This document shows positions 20,681 through 31,293 of a DNA stretch of 64,000 bases, in pieces; within the stretch, counting starts at the first letter, position 1; every line of letters starts with the position of its first letter. The notes beneath the pieces were generated by a model that saw only the letters and a program-made list of their open reading frames with translations, searched no databases and was not told where the DNA came from. The position numbers and the translations under genes are program-made. This DNA is from Massilia forsythiae. GTDB lineage: Bacteria; Pseudomonadota; Gammaproteobacteria; Burkholderiales; Burkholderiaceae_D. The stretch covers positions 3,596,001 to 3,660,000 of the forward strand of contig NZ_CP051685.1 in NCBI RefSeq assembly GCF_012849555.1. The letters run 5' to 3'.

Positions 20681-20817
20681 TCGTTCCCGCGCAGGCGGGA
20701 ATCCATACTGAAGCACAGAAATCGTTCATTTGCGTATTTTGCGGCCTCTCATATGTCGCGTCATGGATGCTCTGTATGGGTCCCCGCCGAGGCGCCCGGC
20801 TAGGGCGGGGACGACGC
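20681..20817. repeat. REP-like palindromic repeat pair, family 1 (copy d)
   Basis: TTCCCGCGCAGGCGGGAA plus TCCATACTGAAG at about 20685-20714, with the inverted partner GTATGGGTCCCCGCC to GGGCGGGGACGACG at about 20775-20817. It lies between yfgM and bamB. Confidence 0.8.
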
Positions 20818-20864
20818 TCAAGTTGCTCTCGCAAGCTGATTTTCAGAACAAGGTAAAAAACAAC

Positions 20865-22019
20865 ATGCGTATTTCCCGCAAGCTGGTTGGTGTCGGTGTC
20901 CTCGCCCTGATGACGGGCTGCTCGACGATTAGTTCGCTCAATCCGTTCGCCTCGAAGCCGAAAGGCAACCTGCCGGCGCCGCTGGTCGAGCTGAAGGCGT
21001 CGATGGCGGTGCGTACCGCGTGGAAGCTGGAAGTCGGCAAGTCCAACAACTACCCGCTGACGCCTGCGCTGGCCGGCAACACCGTGGTCGCCGCCGGCGG
21101 CGACGGCACCCTGGTGCGCGTGGACGCCGCCAGCGGCCGCCAGCTGTGGCGCGTGAAAGCCGGCAGCGACCTGACCGCCGGCGTCGGCACCGACGGCGAG
21201 ACCATCGTGGTGGGCGGCGCCAAGGGCGTGCTGATGGCCTTCGACATGGACGGCAAGCCGCTGTGGAAAGCCCAGTTGTCGAGCGAGATCCTGTCGGCGC
21301 CGGCCGTGGGGCAGGGCGTGGTGGTGGCGCGCAGCATCGACAACCGCATCGTCGGCTACGACGTCAAGACCGGCCAGAAGAAGTGGACCGTGCAGCGTAC
21401 TTCGCCGCCGCTGACCCTGCGCCTGGCGCCGGGCATGGTGGTGCACGACAAGGACGTCATCATCGCCCAGCCGGGCGGCAAGCTGATGTCGCTGATCCTG
21501 GCCACCGGCGCGCCGCGCTGGGAAATCGAGGTCGGCGTGGCCAAGGGCGCCACCGAACTGGAGCGCGTGACCGACATCGGCGGCTACCCGGTGGTCTACG
21601 AGGGCGATGTCTGCGCCGTGACCTACCAGGGCCGCGTCGGCTGCTTCGACCTGGCCACCGGCAGCCCGCGCTGGACCCGCGACATCTCGTCCGAGGCCGG
21701 CGTGGCGGTCGACCAGCGCTTCGTGTTCGTCCCGGACGACAAGGGTGCCGTCTCCGCCTACAACCGCGACGGCGGCACCAGCGCCTGGAAGAACGACAAG
21801 CTGTCCTACCGCCGCCTGTCGACCCCGGTCTCCTACGGCCGCACGGTGGCGGTGGGCGACTACCAGGGCTACGTGCACTTCCTGTCGCGCGAGGACGGCG
21901 CCTTCCTGGCGCGCGCCGCCACCGACGGCAGCGCCATCTCGTCGACCCCGCTGGTGGCGGGGTCGAACCTGATTTTTCAAACACAAAATGGAACTGTGAC
22001 CGCCATCGCGGTCGAATAG
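20865..22019 (+). CDS. bamB: Outer-membrane assembly lipoprotein BamB
   Basis: Beta-propeller scaffold of the BAM complex that inserts beta-barrel proteins into the outer membrane. It has 384 residues. The signal peptide ends at the lipobox LMTGC (Cys near residue 19). Repeated PQQ-like beta-propeller motifs follow, with the pattern 'G..Y.....G.v.a.D..tG...W': ASGRQLWRVKAG, MDGKPLWKAQLS, KTGQKKWTVQRT, ATGAPRWEIEVG, ATGSPRWTRDIS. The ATG at 20865 gives the proper signal peptide; a frame starting in the repeat 45 codons upstream is rejected. Der follows after 9 bp. Confidence 0.96.
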   Translation: MRISRKLVGVGVLALMTGCSTISSLNPFASKPKGNLPAPLVELKASMAVRTAWKLEVGKSNNYPLTPALAGNTVVAAGGDGTLVRVDAASGRQLWRVKAGSDLTAGVGTDGETIVVGGAKGVLMAFDMDGKPLWKAQLSSEILSAPAVGQGVVVARSIDNRIVGYDVKTGQKKWTVQRTSPPLTLRLAPGMVVHDKDVIIAQPGGKLMSLILATGAPRWEIEVGVAKGATELERVTDIGGYPVVYEGDVCAVTYQGRVGCFDLATGSPRWTRDISSEAGVAVDQRFVFVPDDKGAVSAYNRDGGTSAWKNDKLSYRRLSTPVSYGRTVAVGDYQGYVHFLSREDGAFLARAATDGSAISSTPLVAGSNLIFQTQNGTVTAIAVE

Positions 22020-22028
22020 CATAATTAC

Positions 22029-23372
22029 ATGAAGCCGGTAATCGCACTCGTTGGACGCCCGAACGTCGGGAAGTCGACCTTATTCAACCGCATGACCCGC
22101 TCGCGCGACGCGCTGGTGGCGGACCTGCCCGGCCTCACGCGCGACCGCCACTACGGCGAAGGGCGCATGGGCGAACGCCCGTTCCTGGTGATCGACACCG
22201 GCGGTTTCGAGCCGGTCGCCAAGGAAGGCATCATGCACGAGATGGCGCTGCAGACGCGCCAGGCGGTGGCCGAGGCCGACGTGGTGATGTTCATCGTCGA
22301 CGGCCGCCAGGGCCTGACCCCGCACGACAAGACCATCACCGACTTCCTGCGCAAGTCGGGCCGCAAGGTCATGCTGGTGGTGAACAAGTCCGAGGGCATG
22401 AAGTACACCTCGGTCACCGCCGAGTTCTACGAGCTCGGCATGGGCGACCCGTATGTGATCTCGGCCGCCCACGGCGACGGCGTGCTCGACCTGGTCAACG
22501 AGGCGATCGACGAAGCCGTGACCCTGCGTCCGGCCGAGGAGGCCGAGTTCGACCCGGCCGACCACGGCGTCAAGATCGCGCTGGTGGGGCGCCCGAACGT
22601 CGGCAAGTCGACCCTGATCAATACCCTGGTCGGCGAGCAGCGCGTGATCGCCTTCGACATGCCGGGCACCACGCGCGACTCGATCGAGGTGCCGTTCGAA
22701 AAGAACGGCAAGAACTACACGCTGATCGACACCGCCGGCATCCGCCGCCGCGGCAAGGTGTTCGAGGCCATCGAAAAATTCTCGGTGGTCAAGACGCTGC
22801 AATCGATCTCGGAGGCCAACGTGGTCGTGCTGATGCTGGACGCCCAGCTCGACATTTCCGAGCAGGACGCGCACATCGCCGGCTTCATCCTGGAAACCGG
22901 GCGCGCGCTGGTGGTGGCCGTCAACAAGTGGGACGGCTTGACCTCCGACCAGCGCGACCAGGTCAAGAACGACATCGACCGCAAGCTGGACTTCCTCGGC
23001 TTCGCCGAAATGAAGTTCATCTCGGCGCTGAAGGGCACCGGCATTCCGCAGCTGCTGAAGTCGGTGGACACCGCCTATGCCGCCGCCACCGCCAAGCTCA
23101 GCACGCCGCGCCTGACGCGCGCGCTGCAGGAAGCGATCGAGAAGCAGGAACCGAAGCGCAAGGGCAGCACCCGCCCGAAGATGCGCTACGCCCACCAGGG
23201 CGGCCAGAATCCGCCGATCATCGTCATCCACGGCAATGCGCTGGACGGCATCACCGAGCCGTACAAGCGCTACCTGGAAAAGCACTTCCGCGATACCTTC
23301 GACCTGATCGGCACGCCGTTGCGGATCGAGCTGCGCAGCGGCAAGAACCCGTTTGCCAAAGGCGGCGAGTAA
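22029..23372 (+). CDS. der: Ribosome assembly GTPase Der (EngA)
   Basis: Essential double GTPase required for 50S subunit maturation. It has 447 residues with two tandem G domains. The first has [13 protein letters not shown] (about 8-20) and DTGG. The second has [12 protein letters not shown] (about 188-199), DTAG and NKWD. A C-terminal KH-like domain (about 355-440) contains [20 protein letters not shown]. The bamB-der pairing is conserved across proteobacteria. Confidence 0.98.
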   Translation: MKPVIALVGRPNVGKSTLFNRMTRSRDALVADLPGLTRDRHYGEGRMGERPFLVIDTGGFEPVAKEGIMHEMALQTRQAVAEADVVMFIVDGRQGLTPHDKTITDFLRKSGRKVMLVVNKSEGMKYTSVTAEFYELGMGDPYVISAAHGDGVLDLVNEAIDEAVTLRPAEEAEFDPADHGVKIALVGRPNVGKSTLINTLVGEQRVIAFDMPGTTRDSIEVPFEKNGKNYTLIDTAGIRRRGKVFEAIEKFSVVKTLQSISEANVVVLMLDAQLDISEQDAHIAGFILETGRALVVAVNKWDGLTSDQRDQVKNDIDRKLDFLGFAEMKFISALKGTGIPQLLKSVDTAYAAATAKLSTPRLTRALQEAIEKQEPKRKGSTRPKMRYAHQGGQNPPIIVIHGNALDGITEPYKRYLEKHFRDTFDLIGTPLRIELRSGKNPFAKGGE

Positions 23373-23410
23373 AACGCTTCGACGACGTACCGCGCGGCAA
23401 GCCACCTGCA

Positions 23411-23518
23411 CGTCGTCCCCGCGCAGGCGGGGACCCATACGTGGCAACTATCGTCGGCCTGCCGGCACTGCGGCTGCATGACACTCTGCATGGGTCCCCG
23501 CCTGCGCGGGGAAGACGG
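23411..23518. repeat. REP-like palindromic repeat pair, family 1 (copy e)
   Basis: CCCCGCGCAGGCGGGG plus ACCCATACG at about 23416-23442 with the inverted partner GCATGGGTCCCCGCCTGCGCGGGG at 23488-23511. It begins the 386-bp gap between der and hfq. The rest of that gap holds an ATCTTGGACAG motif near 23538 (shared with the repeat cluster at 63.4-63.7 kb) and an AT-richer hfq leader. Confidence 0.82.
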
Positions 23519-23758
23519 TCTCTAGGTCAGTACGATCATCTTGGACAGTCATGTGCCTGCGCGGGCGTCGTCGCAGGCGTGCCTGGGGCGACGGCAACGC
23601 GGCTTTAAGCGTTTCATAAGCCTAGCAGGACGACAAAAATCGGTGAAACAGGGTAGAGTAGCCCTAGGAAAGCATTCAACCCGAGAATGCTGGCCCAAGC
23701 ACTTGAAAAACGGCATACCGCCTCAATTTTTATACGACAACAACATTACGGAGCTGTT

Positions 23759-23995
23759 ATGAGCAACAAAGGGCAACTGTTACAAGACCCATTCCTGAAC
23801 GCCTTGCGCAAGGAGCATGTCCCTGTTTCGATCTACCTGGTCAACGGCATCAAGCTGCAAGGCCACATCGAATCCTTCGACCAGTACGTGGTCTTGCTGC
23901 GTAACACGGTTACCCAGATGGTCTACAAGCACGCAATCTCCACCGTCGTTCCGGCCCGCGCCGTCAACCTCAACCTCGAGCACGACGCTGAGTGA
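23759..23995 (+). CDS. hfq: RNA chaperone Hfq
   Basis: Sm-like hexameric RNA chaperone that pairs small RNAs with mRNAs. It has 78 residues. The Sm1 motif is present as [36 protein letters not shown], and the Sm2 motif as [12 protein letters not shown]. The N-terminal Gln8 ([12 protein letters not shown]) of the proximal RNA site is kept. The acidic tail is very short, as is usual in betaproteobacteria. GGAG precedes the ATG at 23759; a start 24 codons upstream is rejected. Followed immediately by hflX, the classical hfq-hflXKC arrangement. Confidence 0.98.
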   Translation: MSNKGQLLQDPFLNALRKEHVPVSIYLVNGIKLQGHIESFDQYVVLLRNTVTQMVYKHAISTVVPARAVNLNLEHDAE

Positions 23996-24027
23996 GGGAC
24001 AAGCCTGACGGCCAGGGCGCCGACACC

Positions 24028-25215
24028 ATGCGCGCGGCACTGGTCGGCATCGACTTCGGCGCCGGCGACTTCAAGGCCAGCCTGGAAGAGCTGGCGCTGC
24101 TGGCGCGTTCCGCCGGCGCCACGCCGGTCACCACCATCACCGCCAAACGCAGCAGCCCCGATCCGGCCCACTTCGTCGGCAGCGGCAAGGCCGACGAGAT
24201 CGCCCAGGCCTGCCTGGCCGAGCACATCGACATCGTCATCTTCAACCACGCCCTGTCGCCCGCCCAGCAGCGCAACCTGGAGCGGCGCCTCAACATCCGC
24301 GTGGTCGACCGCACCAGCCTGATCCTCGATATCTTCGCCCAGCGCGCCCAGAGCCACGAGGGCAAGCTGCAGGTCGAGCTGGCGCAGCTGCAGCACCTGG
24401 CCACGCGCCTGATCCGCGGCTGGACCCACCTGGAGCGCCAGAAGGGCGGTATCGGCCTGCGCGGTCCCGGCGAAACCCAGCTGGAGACCGACCGCCGCCT
24501 GATCGGCGAGCGCGTCAAGATGCTGCGCGCGCGCCTGTCCAAGCTGCGCAAGCAGCACGAGACCCAGCGCCGTGCGCGTGGCCGCAACAAGACTTTTTCG
24601 GTATCGCTGGTCGGCTATACCAATGCCGGCAAGTCGACCTTGTTCAACACCCTGACCAAGGCCGGGGTGTACGTGGCGAACCAGCTGTTCGCGACCCTGG
24701 ACACCACCAGCCGCCGCCTGTACCTGGGCGAGGAAACCGGCAACGTGGTCATGTCGGATACCGTCGGCTTCGTGCGCGAACTGCCGCACCAGCTGGTGGC
24801 GGCGTTCCGCGCCACGCTCGAGGAAACCATCCACGCCGACCTGCTGTTGCACGTGGTGGACGGCTCGTCGCCGGTGCGCATGGAGCAGATCCAGCAGGTC
24901 AACGAGGTGCTGCGCGAGATCGGCGCCGACCACATTCCGCAGATCCTGGTGTGGAACAAGATCGATGCGGCCGGCCTCGAGCCGGGAGTGGAACGTGATG
25001 AATATGATAAAATCAGCCGCGTTTTCATCAGCGCCCACAGCGGCGCCGGCCTGGACCTGCTGCGCGAGGCGATCGTCGAGGCGGCGCGCCGCGGACCCGG
25101 TCCGGCGCAGTCCGACGAGGACGCCGACCCACGCGGCTTCGTGCACGACCTGGAAACCGGCATCAGTGGCCCGGCCGAGAGTATTTCCGCAACCACGCCT
25201 GTCGGGCCGCATTGA
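24028..25215 (+). CDS. hflX: Ribosome-associated GTPase HflX
   Basis: GTPase that splits stalled or heat-damaged ribosomes. From the ATG at 24028 it has 395 residues: an N-terminal HflX domain (LVGIDFG; HFVGSGKADEIA), a coiled linker with the glycine-rich GGIGLRGPGETQLETDRR, then the G domain (G1 GYTNAGKSTLFN, G3 DTVGFVRELPHQL, G4 NKID). The frame is open back to a GTG at 23992 that overlaps the hfq stop (GTGA), which would add 12 residues and couple translation to hfq; I prefer the ATG from family starts, with modest certainty. Its TGA overlaps a possible hflK TTG. Confidence 0.95.
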   Translation: MRAALVGIDFGAGDFKASLEELALLARSAGATPVTTITAKRSSPDPAHFVGSGKADEIAQACLAEHIDIVIFNHALSPAQQRNLERRLNIRVVDRTSLILDIFAQRAQSHEGKLQVELAQLQHLATRLIRGWTHLERQKGGIGLRGPGETQLETDRRLIGERVKMLRARLSKLRKQHETQRRARGRNKTFSVSLVGYTNAGKSTLFNTLTKAGVYVANQLFATLDTTSRRLYLGEETGNVVMSDTVGFVRELPHQLVAAFRATLEETIHADLLLHVVDGSSPVRMEQIQQVNEVLREIGADHIPQILVWNKIDAAGLEPGVERDEYDKISRVFISAHSGAGLDLLREAIVEAARRGPGPAQSDEDADPRGFVHDLETGISGPAESISATTPVGPH

Positions 25216-25259
25216 GCGTTCGCACCTTCAACCGGCGCGCAGGCCTTATTAAGCGATTT

Positions 25260-26828
25260 ATGCCCGTTCTTTCCTTCAAGCGTCCCGCTGCGGCCGCCAT
25301 GCCGGCGGGTGCGCCGCGCGGCGTCCCGGCGCCGCTTGCGCCGCCCGCTGGCGGTGCCGGCTTCCGTTTCCCTGTCTCTTCCGGGATCAAGCTCTCGCTG
25401 AACGACCCGCGCTGGGGCCACCGTCCCGAAGAGGGCCACAAGGCGCAGGAAGGCCGCCGTCCGGGCAAGAACGACAACAAGAACGGCAACAAGAACGACG
25501 GCGGCGACGGTCCGCCCGACCTCGACCAGCTGTGGCGCGACTTCAACCAGCGCCTGAACCGCCTGTTCGGCAAGCGCGGCGGTAGCGGCGGCGACGGTTC
25601 GTTCCGCCCGGGCGCGCGCGGCGTCGGCGCCGTCGCCGGCCTGGCCGCCGCCATCGCCGCGGCGATCTGGCTGTCCAGCGGCGCCTTCGTGGTGCCGGAA
25701 GGGCAGGTCGGCATCGTCACCACCTTCGGCCAGCTGTCGCACAAGACCGGCCCCGGCGTCAGCTGGCGCTGGCCGGCGCCGTTCCAGGCGCATGAAGTCG
25801 TCAACGTGGCGCAGGTGCAAACCGCCGAGATCGGCTACCGCGGCAACGTGCGCAACAAGCAGCCGAACGAGGCGCTGATGCTGACGGGCGACCAGAACAT
25901 CGTCGACCTGCAGTTTTCGGTGCAATACAAGATCAAGGACCCGGTCGCCTGGGTGTTCAACAACCGCGACCAGGTCGATACGGTGCGCGGCGCCGCCGAG
26001 ACCGCGGTGCGCGAAGTGGTCGGCGGCAGCAAGATGGATTACGTGCTGTACGACGGCCGCGAACGCGTGGCGCTGGAGGCGCGCGGGCGCATCCAGGACA
26101 TGTTCGAGCGCTACAAGCTCGGCGCCGAGGTCGTCGCCGTCACCGTCCAGTCGGCGCAGCCGCCGGAGCAGGTCGCGGCCGCCTTCGAGGACGGCGTGCG
26201 CGCGCAAGAGGACCGCGCGCGCCTGCGCAGCGAGGCCGATGCCTATGCCAGCGACGTCATCCTGCAGGCGCGCGGCCGCGCGGCGCGCCAGCTGCAGGAC
26301 GCACAGGGCTATCGTGCCACCGTCGAGAACACGGCCGAAGGCAATGCCGCGCGCTTCGACAAGATCGTGGCCGAATACGCCAAGGCCCCGGCGGTCACGC
26401 GCGACCGCATGTACATCGACACCATGCAGCAGATTCTTTCCAGTACCAGCAAGGTCATGATCGACGCCAAGACCGGCACCAACCAGATCTACCTGCCGCT
26501 CGACCGCCTGCTGGCGCAATCGACCGCCAACGAAGCCGCACTGGGCAGCCGTTCCGGCCCGGTGATGATGCCGGCGCAGCCGCCGGCGGCCGGACAGCCG
26601 GGGCAGCCGGCCCAGCAGCAGGCGCCGGGGCAAGCGCAGGCTCAGGGTTCCCAGCAAGTTCCGCAGCAGGCCCAGCCGCAAGTGCAGCAAGGGCAGCAAG
26701 GCCAGCCGCAACAAGGCCAGGCACAGGCGCCAGCGCAGGCCCAGCCGGCGCCGGCGCCGGAACATGGCGAGGCGCGCCACCGCGACCTGCGCAGCCGCGA
26801 TGCGTCGCGCGAACGGGAGAGCCGCTGA
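25260..26828 (+). CDS. hflK: FtsH protease modulator HflK
   Basis: SPFH-domain membrane protein that forms, with HflC, a large periplasmic cage around FtsH. It has 522 residues. An N-terminal extension (MPVLSFKRP and an Ala/Pro-rich stretch) precedes the usual family start SLNDPRWG, which here has no start codon of its own. A membrane helix (about 120-140) leads into the SPFH/band-7 domain (about 145-400, GQVGIVTTFGQLS; NEALMLTGDQNIVDLQFSVQYKI). A Gln/Pro/Ala-rich C-terminal tail (about 430-520) follows. The TTG at 25212 overlapping hflX is an alternative start. The stop overlaps the hflC ATG by one base. Confidence 0.93.
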   Translation: MPVLSFKRPAAAAMPAGAPRGVPAPLAPPAGGAGFRFPVSSGIKLSLNDPRWGHRPEEGHKAQEGRRPGKNDNKNGNKNDGGDGPPDLDQLWRDFNQRLNRLFGKRGGSGGDGSFRPGARGVGAVAGLAAAIAAAIWLSSGAFVVPEGQVGIVTTFGQLSHKTGPGVSWRWPAPFQAHEVVNVAQVQTAEIGYRGNVRNKQPNEALMLTGDQNIVDLQFSVQYKIKDPVAWVFNNRDQVDTVRGAAETAVREVVGGSKMDYVLYDGRERVALEARGRIQDMFERYKLGAEVVAVTVQSAQPPEQVAAAFEDGVRAQEDRARLRSEADAYASDVILQARGRAARQLQDAQGYRATVENTAEGNAARFDKIVAEYAKAPAVTRDRMYIDTMQQILSSTSKVMIDAKTGTNQIYLPLDRLLAQSTANEAALGSRSGPVMMPAQPPAAGQPGQPAQQQAPGQAQAQGSQQVPQQAQPQVQQGQQGQPQQGQAQAPAQAQPAPAPEHGEARHRDLRSRDASRERESR

Positions 26829-27724
26829 TGAACCGCGTGCTTTCCATCGCCGTGGCCGCCGTGGCCGCGGCCGCCATCCTGTCCTCGATCACCTATTCGG
26901 TCGACCAGCACCGCTACGCCGTGGTGTCCGGCATGGGTGAGCGCGACGTGGTCGCGCGCCCGGGCCTGCACTTCAAGCTGCCGGCGCCGCTGCAGACCGT
27001 GTCCTACCTCGACAAGCGCCTGCAGACGCTCGACATGCCGGGCAACGAGCGCTTCCTGACCAACGAAAAGAAGGACCTGGTGGTCGACGCCTTCGTCAAG
27101 TGGAAGATCGCCGACGCGCGCCAGTACCTGCTGTCCGGCGGTGCCGTCAGCGGCCGCAGCGGCGAACGCGCCAGGGACGGCGGCAACGAGCGCGTCGGCC
27201 AGCTGGTGCGCAATGCGCTCACCGCCGAGATCGCCAAGCGCAGCGTCGGCGACGTCCTGTCCGGCCAGCGCGGGCAGGTGGCCGAGGCGGTGCGCCAGCG
27301 CGTCGCCGCGGACGCGCGCCGGCTGGGCGTGGAGGTGGCCGACGTGCGCCTGCGCCGCGTCGACTTCAGCGACCAGGTGAACGCTTCCCTGATCGAACGC
27401 ATGCGCGCCGAGCGCGTGCGCGTGGCCAGCGAGACGCGCGCCACCGGCGCCGCCGAGAACGAGCAGATCCGCGCCGATGCGGAGCGCCAGCGCAGCGTGA
27501 TCCTGGCCGAGGCCCAGCGCGACGCCGAGTCGATCCGCGGCGAGGGCGACGCGCGCGCGGCGGCGATCTATGCGCAGTCGTTCGGCAAGAATCCGGAGTT
27601 CTACCGCTTCTACCGCTCGATGGAAGCGTACAAGGCGACCTTCAAGGGCCGCAACGACGTGCTGGTACTGGATGCGAATTCCGAGTTCTTCAAGTACTTC
27701 AAGGGGCCGGGCGCGGGCAAGTAG
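26828..27724 (+). CDS. hflC: FtsH protease modulator HflC
   Basis: Partner of HflK in the FtsH-HflKC complex. It has 298 residues: an N-terminal signal-anchor (about 6-20), then an SPFH domain (DQHRYAVVSGMGERDVVARPGLHFKLPAPLQTV). Long C-terminal helices contain MRAERVRVASETRATGAAENEQIRADAERQR. It starts in an overlap with hflK, implying translational coupling. The VLDANSEFFKYFKGP end is typical of HflC. Confidence 0.96.
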   Translation: MNRVLSIAVAAVAAAAILSSITYSVDQHRYAVVSGMGERDVVARPGLHFKLPAPLQTVSYLDKRLQTLDMPGNERFLTNEKKDLVVDAFVKWKIADARQYLLSGGAVSGRSGERARDGGNERVGQLVRNALTAEIAKRSVGDVLSGQRGQVAEAVRQRVAADARRLGVEVADVRLRRVDFSDQVNASLIERMRAERVRVASETRATGAAENEQIRADAERQRSVILAEAQRDAESIRGEGDARAAAIYAQSFGKNPEFYRFYRSMEAYKATFKGRNDVLVLDANSEFFKYFKGPGAGK

Positions 27725-27749
27725 CATTCAACCTGCGTATCACCGTTTG

Positions 27750-27793
27750 AACGCGTGGACGGGAACCTGCCTCGTCGGCCACGTCCACCCTAC
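27750..27793. repeat. Family 2 repeat (GTGGACG ... CGTCCACCCTAC)
   Basis: GAACGCGTGGACGGG at about 27749-27763 and CACGTCCACCCTAC at about 27780-27793 form an imperfect inverted repeat between hflC and hisZ. The same end sequences recur near 34.45 kb and twice near 43.76-43.93 kb. Confidence 0.65.
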
Positions 27794-27943
27794 CGCCCGA
27801 CACGCCGTTGCCACAACACGCCATTGCCCCAACGCGCCTTGTTTTCGGTTAAAATCGTCGATTCGGCGCAAGGGATGCGTGCAAAGCCGCGTCGCCGTTT
27901 GCTGAAAATTGCCTGAAATTTAACAAACCGATCCGCTTTGCCC

Positions 27944-29098
27944 ATGCCTACCTGGCTACTGCCCGAGAATATCGCCGACGTCTTGCCGTCCGAAGCACGC
28001 AAGATCGAAGAGCTGCGCCGCCTGATGCTCGACACCTTCCGCACCTACGGCTACGAACTGGTGATGCCGCCGCTGCTCGAATACGTCGATTCGCTGCTGG
28101 CCGGCGCCGGGCAGGATACCGATACCCGCACCTTCAGGCTGATCGATTCGATGAGCGGCCGCCTGCTCGGCCTGCGCGCCGACATGACCACGCAGGTGGC
28201 GCGCATCGACGCCCACTTGCTTAACCGCGACAGCGTCACCCGCCTGTGCTACGCCGGCAGCGTGCTGCACACCCGTCCTTCGGGCCTGCACGCCACGCGC
28301 GAGCCGCTGCAGATCGGCGCCGAGATCTACGGCCACGCCGGGCTGGAAGCCGACGCCGAGATCCAGGAACTGGCCCTGGCCTCGCTGGCGCTGGCCGGCT
28401 TCGAGCGGCCGCGCCTGGACCTGGCCCACGTCGGCGTGCTGCGCGCGCTGCTGGACGACGATCCTGCCGCCAAGCGCGACGAGCAGCTGCTGTACGGCCT
28501 GCTGCGCTCGAAGGACCTCCCCGGCCTGGAAGAGGCGACCGCCGATTACGCCGCGGCCACGCGCGACGCCCTGCTGGCGCTGCCGAGCCTGTACGGCGAC
28601 GTCGAGGTGCTGGCGTGGGCGCGCGAACTGCTGCCGGCGATTCCCGGCATCACGCGCGCGCTGGCCGAACTGGCCGCGCTGGCGGCCTCGGCGCAGGGCC
28701 GGGCGCAGGTCGCGATCGACCTGGCCGACCTGCGCGGCTACCAATACGAAAGCGGCGCCATGTTCGCGCTGTACGTGCCGGGCCTGCCGAACGCGGTGGC
28801 GCGCGGCGGCCGCTATGACCACGTGGGCGAAGCCTTCGGGCGCGCGCGTCCGGCCACCGGCTTTTCGCTCGACCTGCGCGAACTGGCGCGACTGCTGCCG
28901 AGCGCCGGGCGCAAGCACGCCATCCGCGCGCCCTGGGGCAACGCCCCCGAACTGCGCGCGCAAATCGCCGGCCTGCGCAAGGCCGGCGAAGTCGTGATCC
29001 AGTCCATGCCGGGCCACGACAATGTACAGGACGAGTTCGAGTGCGACCGCGTGCTCGTCCTCGAACAAGGAAATTGGATTCTCAAAAACTTAGGTTAA
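27944..29098 (+). CDS. hisZ: ATP phosphoribosyltransferase regulatory subunit HisZ
   Basis: A HisRS-like paralogue without aminoacylation activity that forms the regulatory subunit with the short catalytic HisG of histidine biosynthesis. It has 384 residues: [23 protein letters not shown], motif-2-like [41 protein letters not shown]. Only the class II core is present; the HisRS anticodon-binding domain is missing. Its presence implies a short-form HisG elsewhere. A TTG two codons upstream is possible; the ATG at 27944 is chosen. The gene leads directly into purA (3-bp gap). Confidence 0.95.
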   Translation: MPTWLLPENIADVLPSEARKIEELRRLMLDTFRTYGYELVMPPLLEYVDSLLAGAGQDTDTRTFRLIDSMSGRLLGLRADMTTQVARIDAHLLNRDSVTRLCYAGSVLHTRPSGLHATREPLQIGAEIYGHAGLEADAEIQELALASLALAGFERPRLDLAHVGVLRALLDDDPAAKRDEQLLYGLLRSKDLPGLEEATADYAAATRDALLALPSLYGDVEVLAWARELLPAIPGITRALAELAALAASAQGRAQVAIDLADLRGYQYESGAMFALYVPGLPNAVARGGRYDHVGEAFGRARPATGFSLDLRELARLLPSAGRKHAIRAPWGNAPELRAQIAGLRKAGEVVIQSMPGHDNVQDEFECDRVLVLEQGNWILKNLG

Positions 29099-30412
<1,314 letters not shown>

Positions 30413-30439
30413 TATCGAATAAGAATAGGAATCTAGCAG

Positions 30440-30982
30440 ATGAATACCCCTGCATCGACTGACAAGGACCTGTGGGTCTCCTGGGACGACTACAACCGCC
30501 TGGTCGAGCGCCTGGCGCTGAAGGTCTACGAATCGAACTGGAAGTTCGACATGGTGCTGTGCCTGGCGCGCGGCGGCGTGCGTCCGGGCGACGTGCTGTC
30601 GCGCATTTTCGACGTGCCGCTGGCGATCCTGTCGACCAGTTCCTACCGCGAGGAAGCCGGCACCAAGCAGGGCAACCTGGACATCGCCAAGTACATGACG
30701 ATGACCAAGGGCCCGCTGGCCGGCCGCATCCTGCTGGTGGACGACCTGGCCGATTCCGGCGTGACCCTGCAGCGCGTGCGCGAGCACCTGCAGTCGAATT
30801 ACCCGGACGTCACCGAAGTGCGCTCGGCCGTGATTTGGGTCAAGGGTACGTCGTCGCTGGTGCCGGACTACCACCTGGAAGACCTGCCGCACAATCCGTG
30901 GATCCACCAGCCGTTCGAGGACTACGACGGTTTGCGTCCGCACCAGTTGTCGGCGTGGATGAAGAAGTTCGAAAAGAACTGA
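30440..30982 (+). CDS. Phosphoribosyltransferase family protein (purine-type)
   Basis: A 180-residue PRTase-fold protein. The PRPP-binding signature is RILLVDDLADSGVTLQRV (about residues 95-112), and the N-terminal LCLARGGVRPGDVLSRIF forms the PRPP loop. The hood residues and length resemble xanthine/hypoxanthine-guanine phosphoribosyltransferases, and the position after purA fits purine salvage, but base specificity cannot be read from the sequence. It ends the housekeeping operon and is followed by a clear terminator. Confidence 0.88.
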   Translation: MNTPASTDKDLWVSWDDYNRLVERLALKVYESNWKFDMVLCLARGGVRPGDVLSRIFDVPLAILSTSSYREEAGTKQGNLDIAKYMTMTKGPLAGRILLVDDLADSGVTLQRVREHLQSNYPDVTEVRSAVIWVKGTSSLVPDYHLEDLPHNPWIHQPFEDYDGLRPHQLSAWMKKFEKN

Positions 30983-31000
30983 TCAGGATAAATTTCCTAG

Positions 31001-31029
31001 AAAATCGAGGCTACGGCCTCGATTTTTTT
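31001..31029 (+). terminator. Rho-independent terminator ending the purA block
   Basis: ATCGAGGC pairs with GCCTCGAT around a short loop and is followed by an uninterrupted T8 run, 19 bp after the phosphoribosyltransferase stop. The remainder of the 311-bp gap to the chemoreceptor holds no other feature I can support. Confidence 0.93.
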
Positions 31030-31293
31030 TGAACGTTGTAAATCAGGGCAGAACCGTGTGCTTCAGGCGAGCATGGTTGGAAATTCCCTTGCGGTGTTGC
31101 TGAAAAGCTGAAAAGATGCCGAGAGTCAATAAATGTCTTGCTCATCGGTATTTACGTGATCCAGAATATTGGTAATCCGCGCCGAGGAACAGGCCATCGC
31201 GTGGGACCGATGTCGTGGTAACGATGCCTGTGACAGGGCCGGCGCCAGCGACTGGCGACGGCATCCGGAATTCGTCCTCACCCTACAGCCACC

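Noticed and set aside
31031..31293. Sigma-28-type promoter before the chemoreceptor
   Set aside because: A TAAA-like and a CGGTA-like stretch exist, but spacing and sequence do not match the flagellar consensus well enough.
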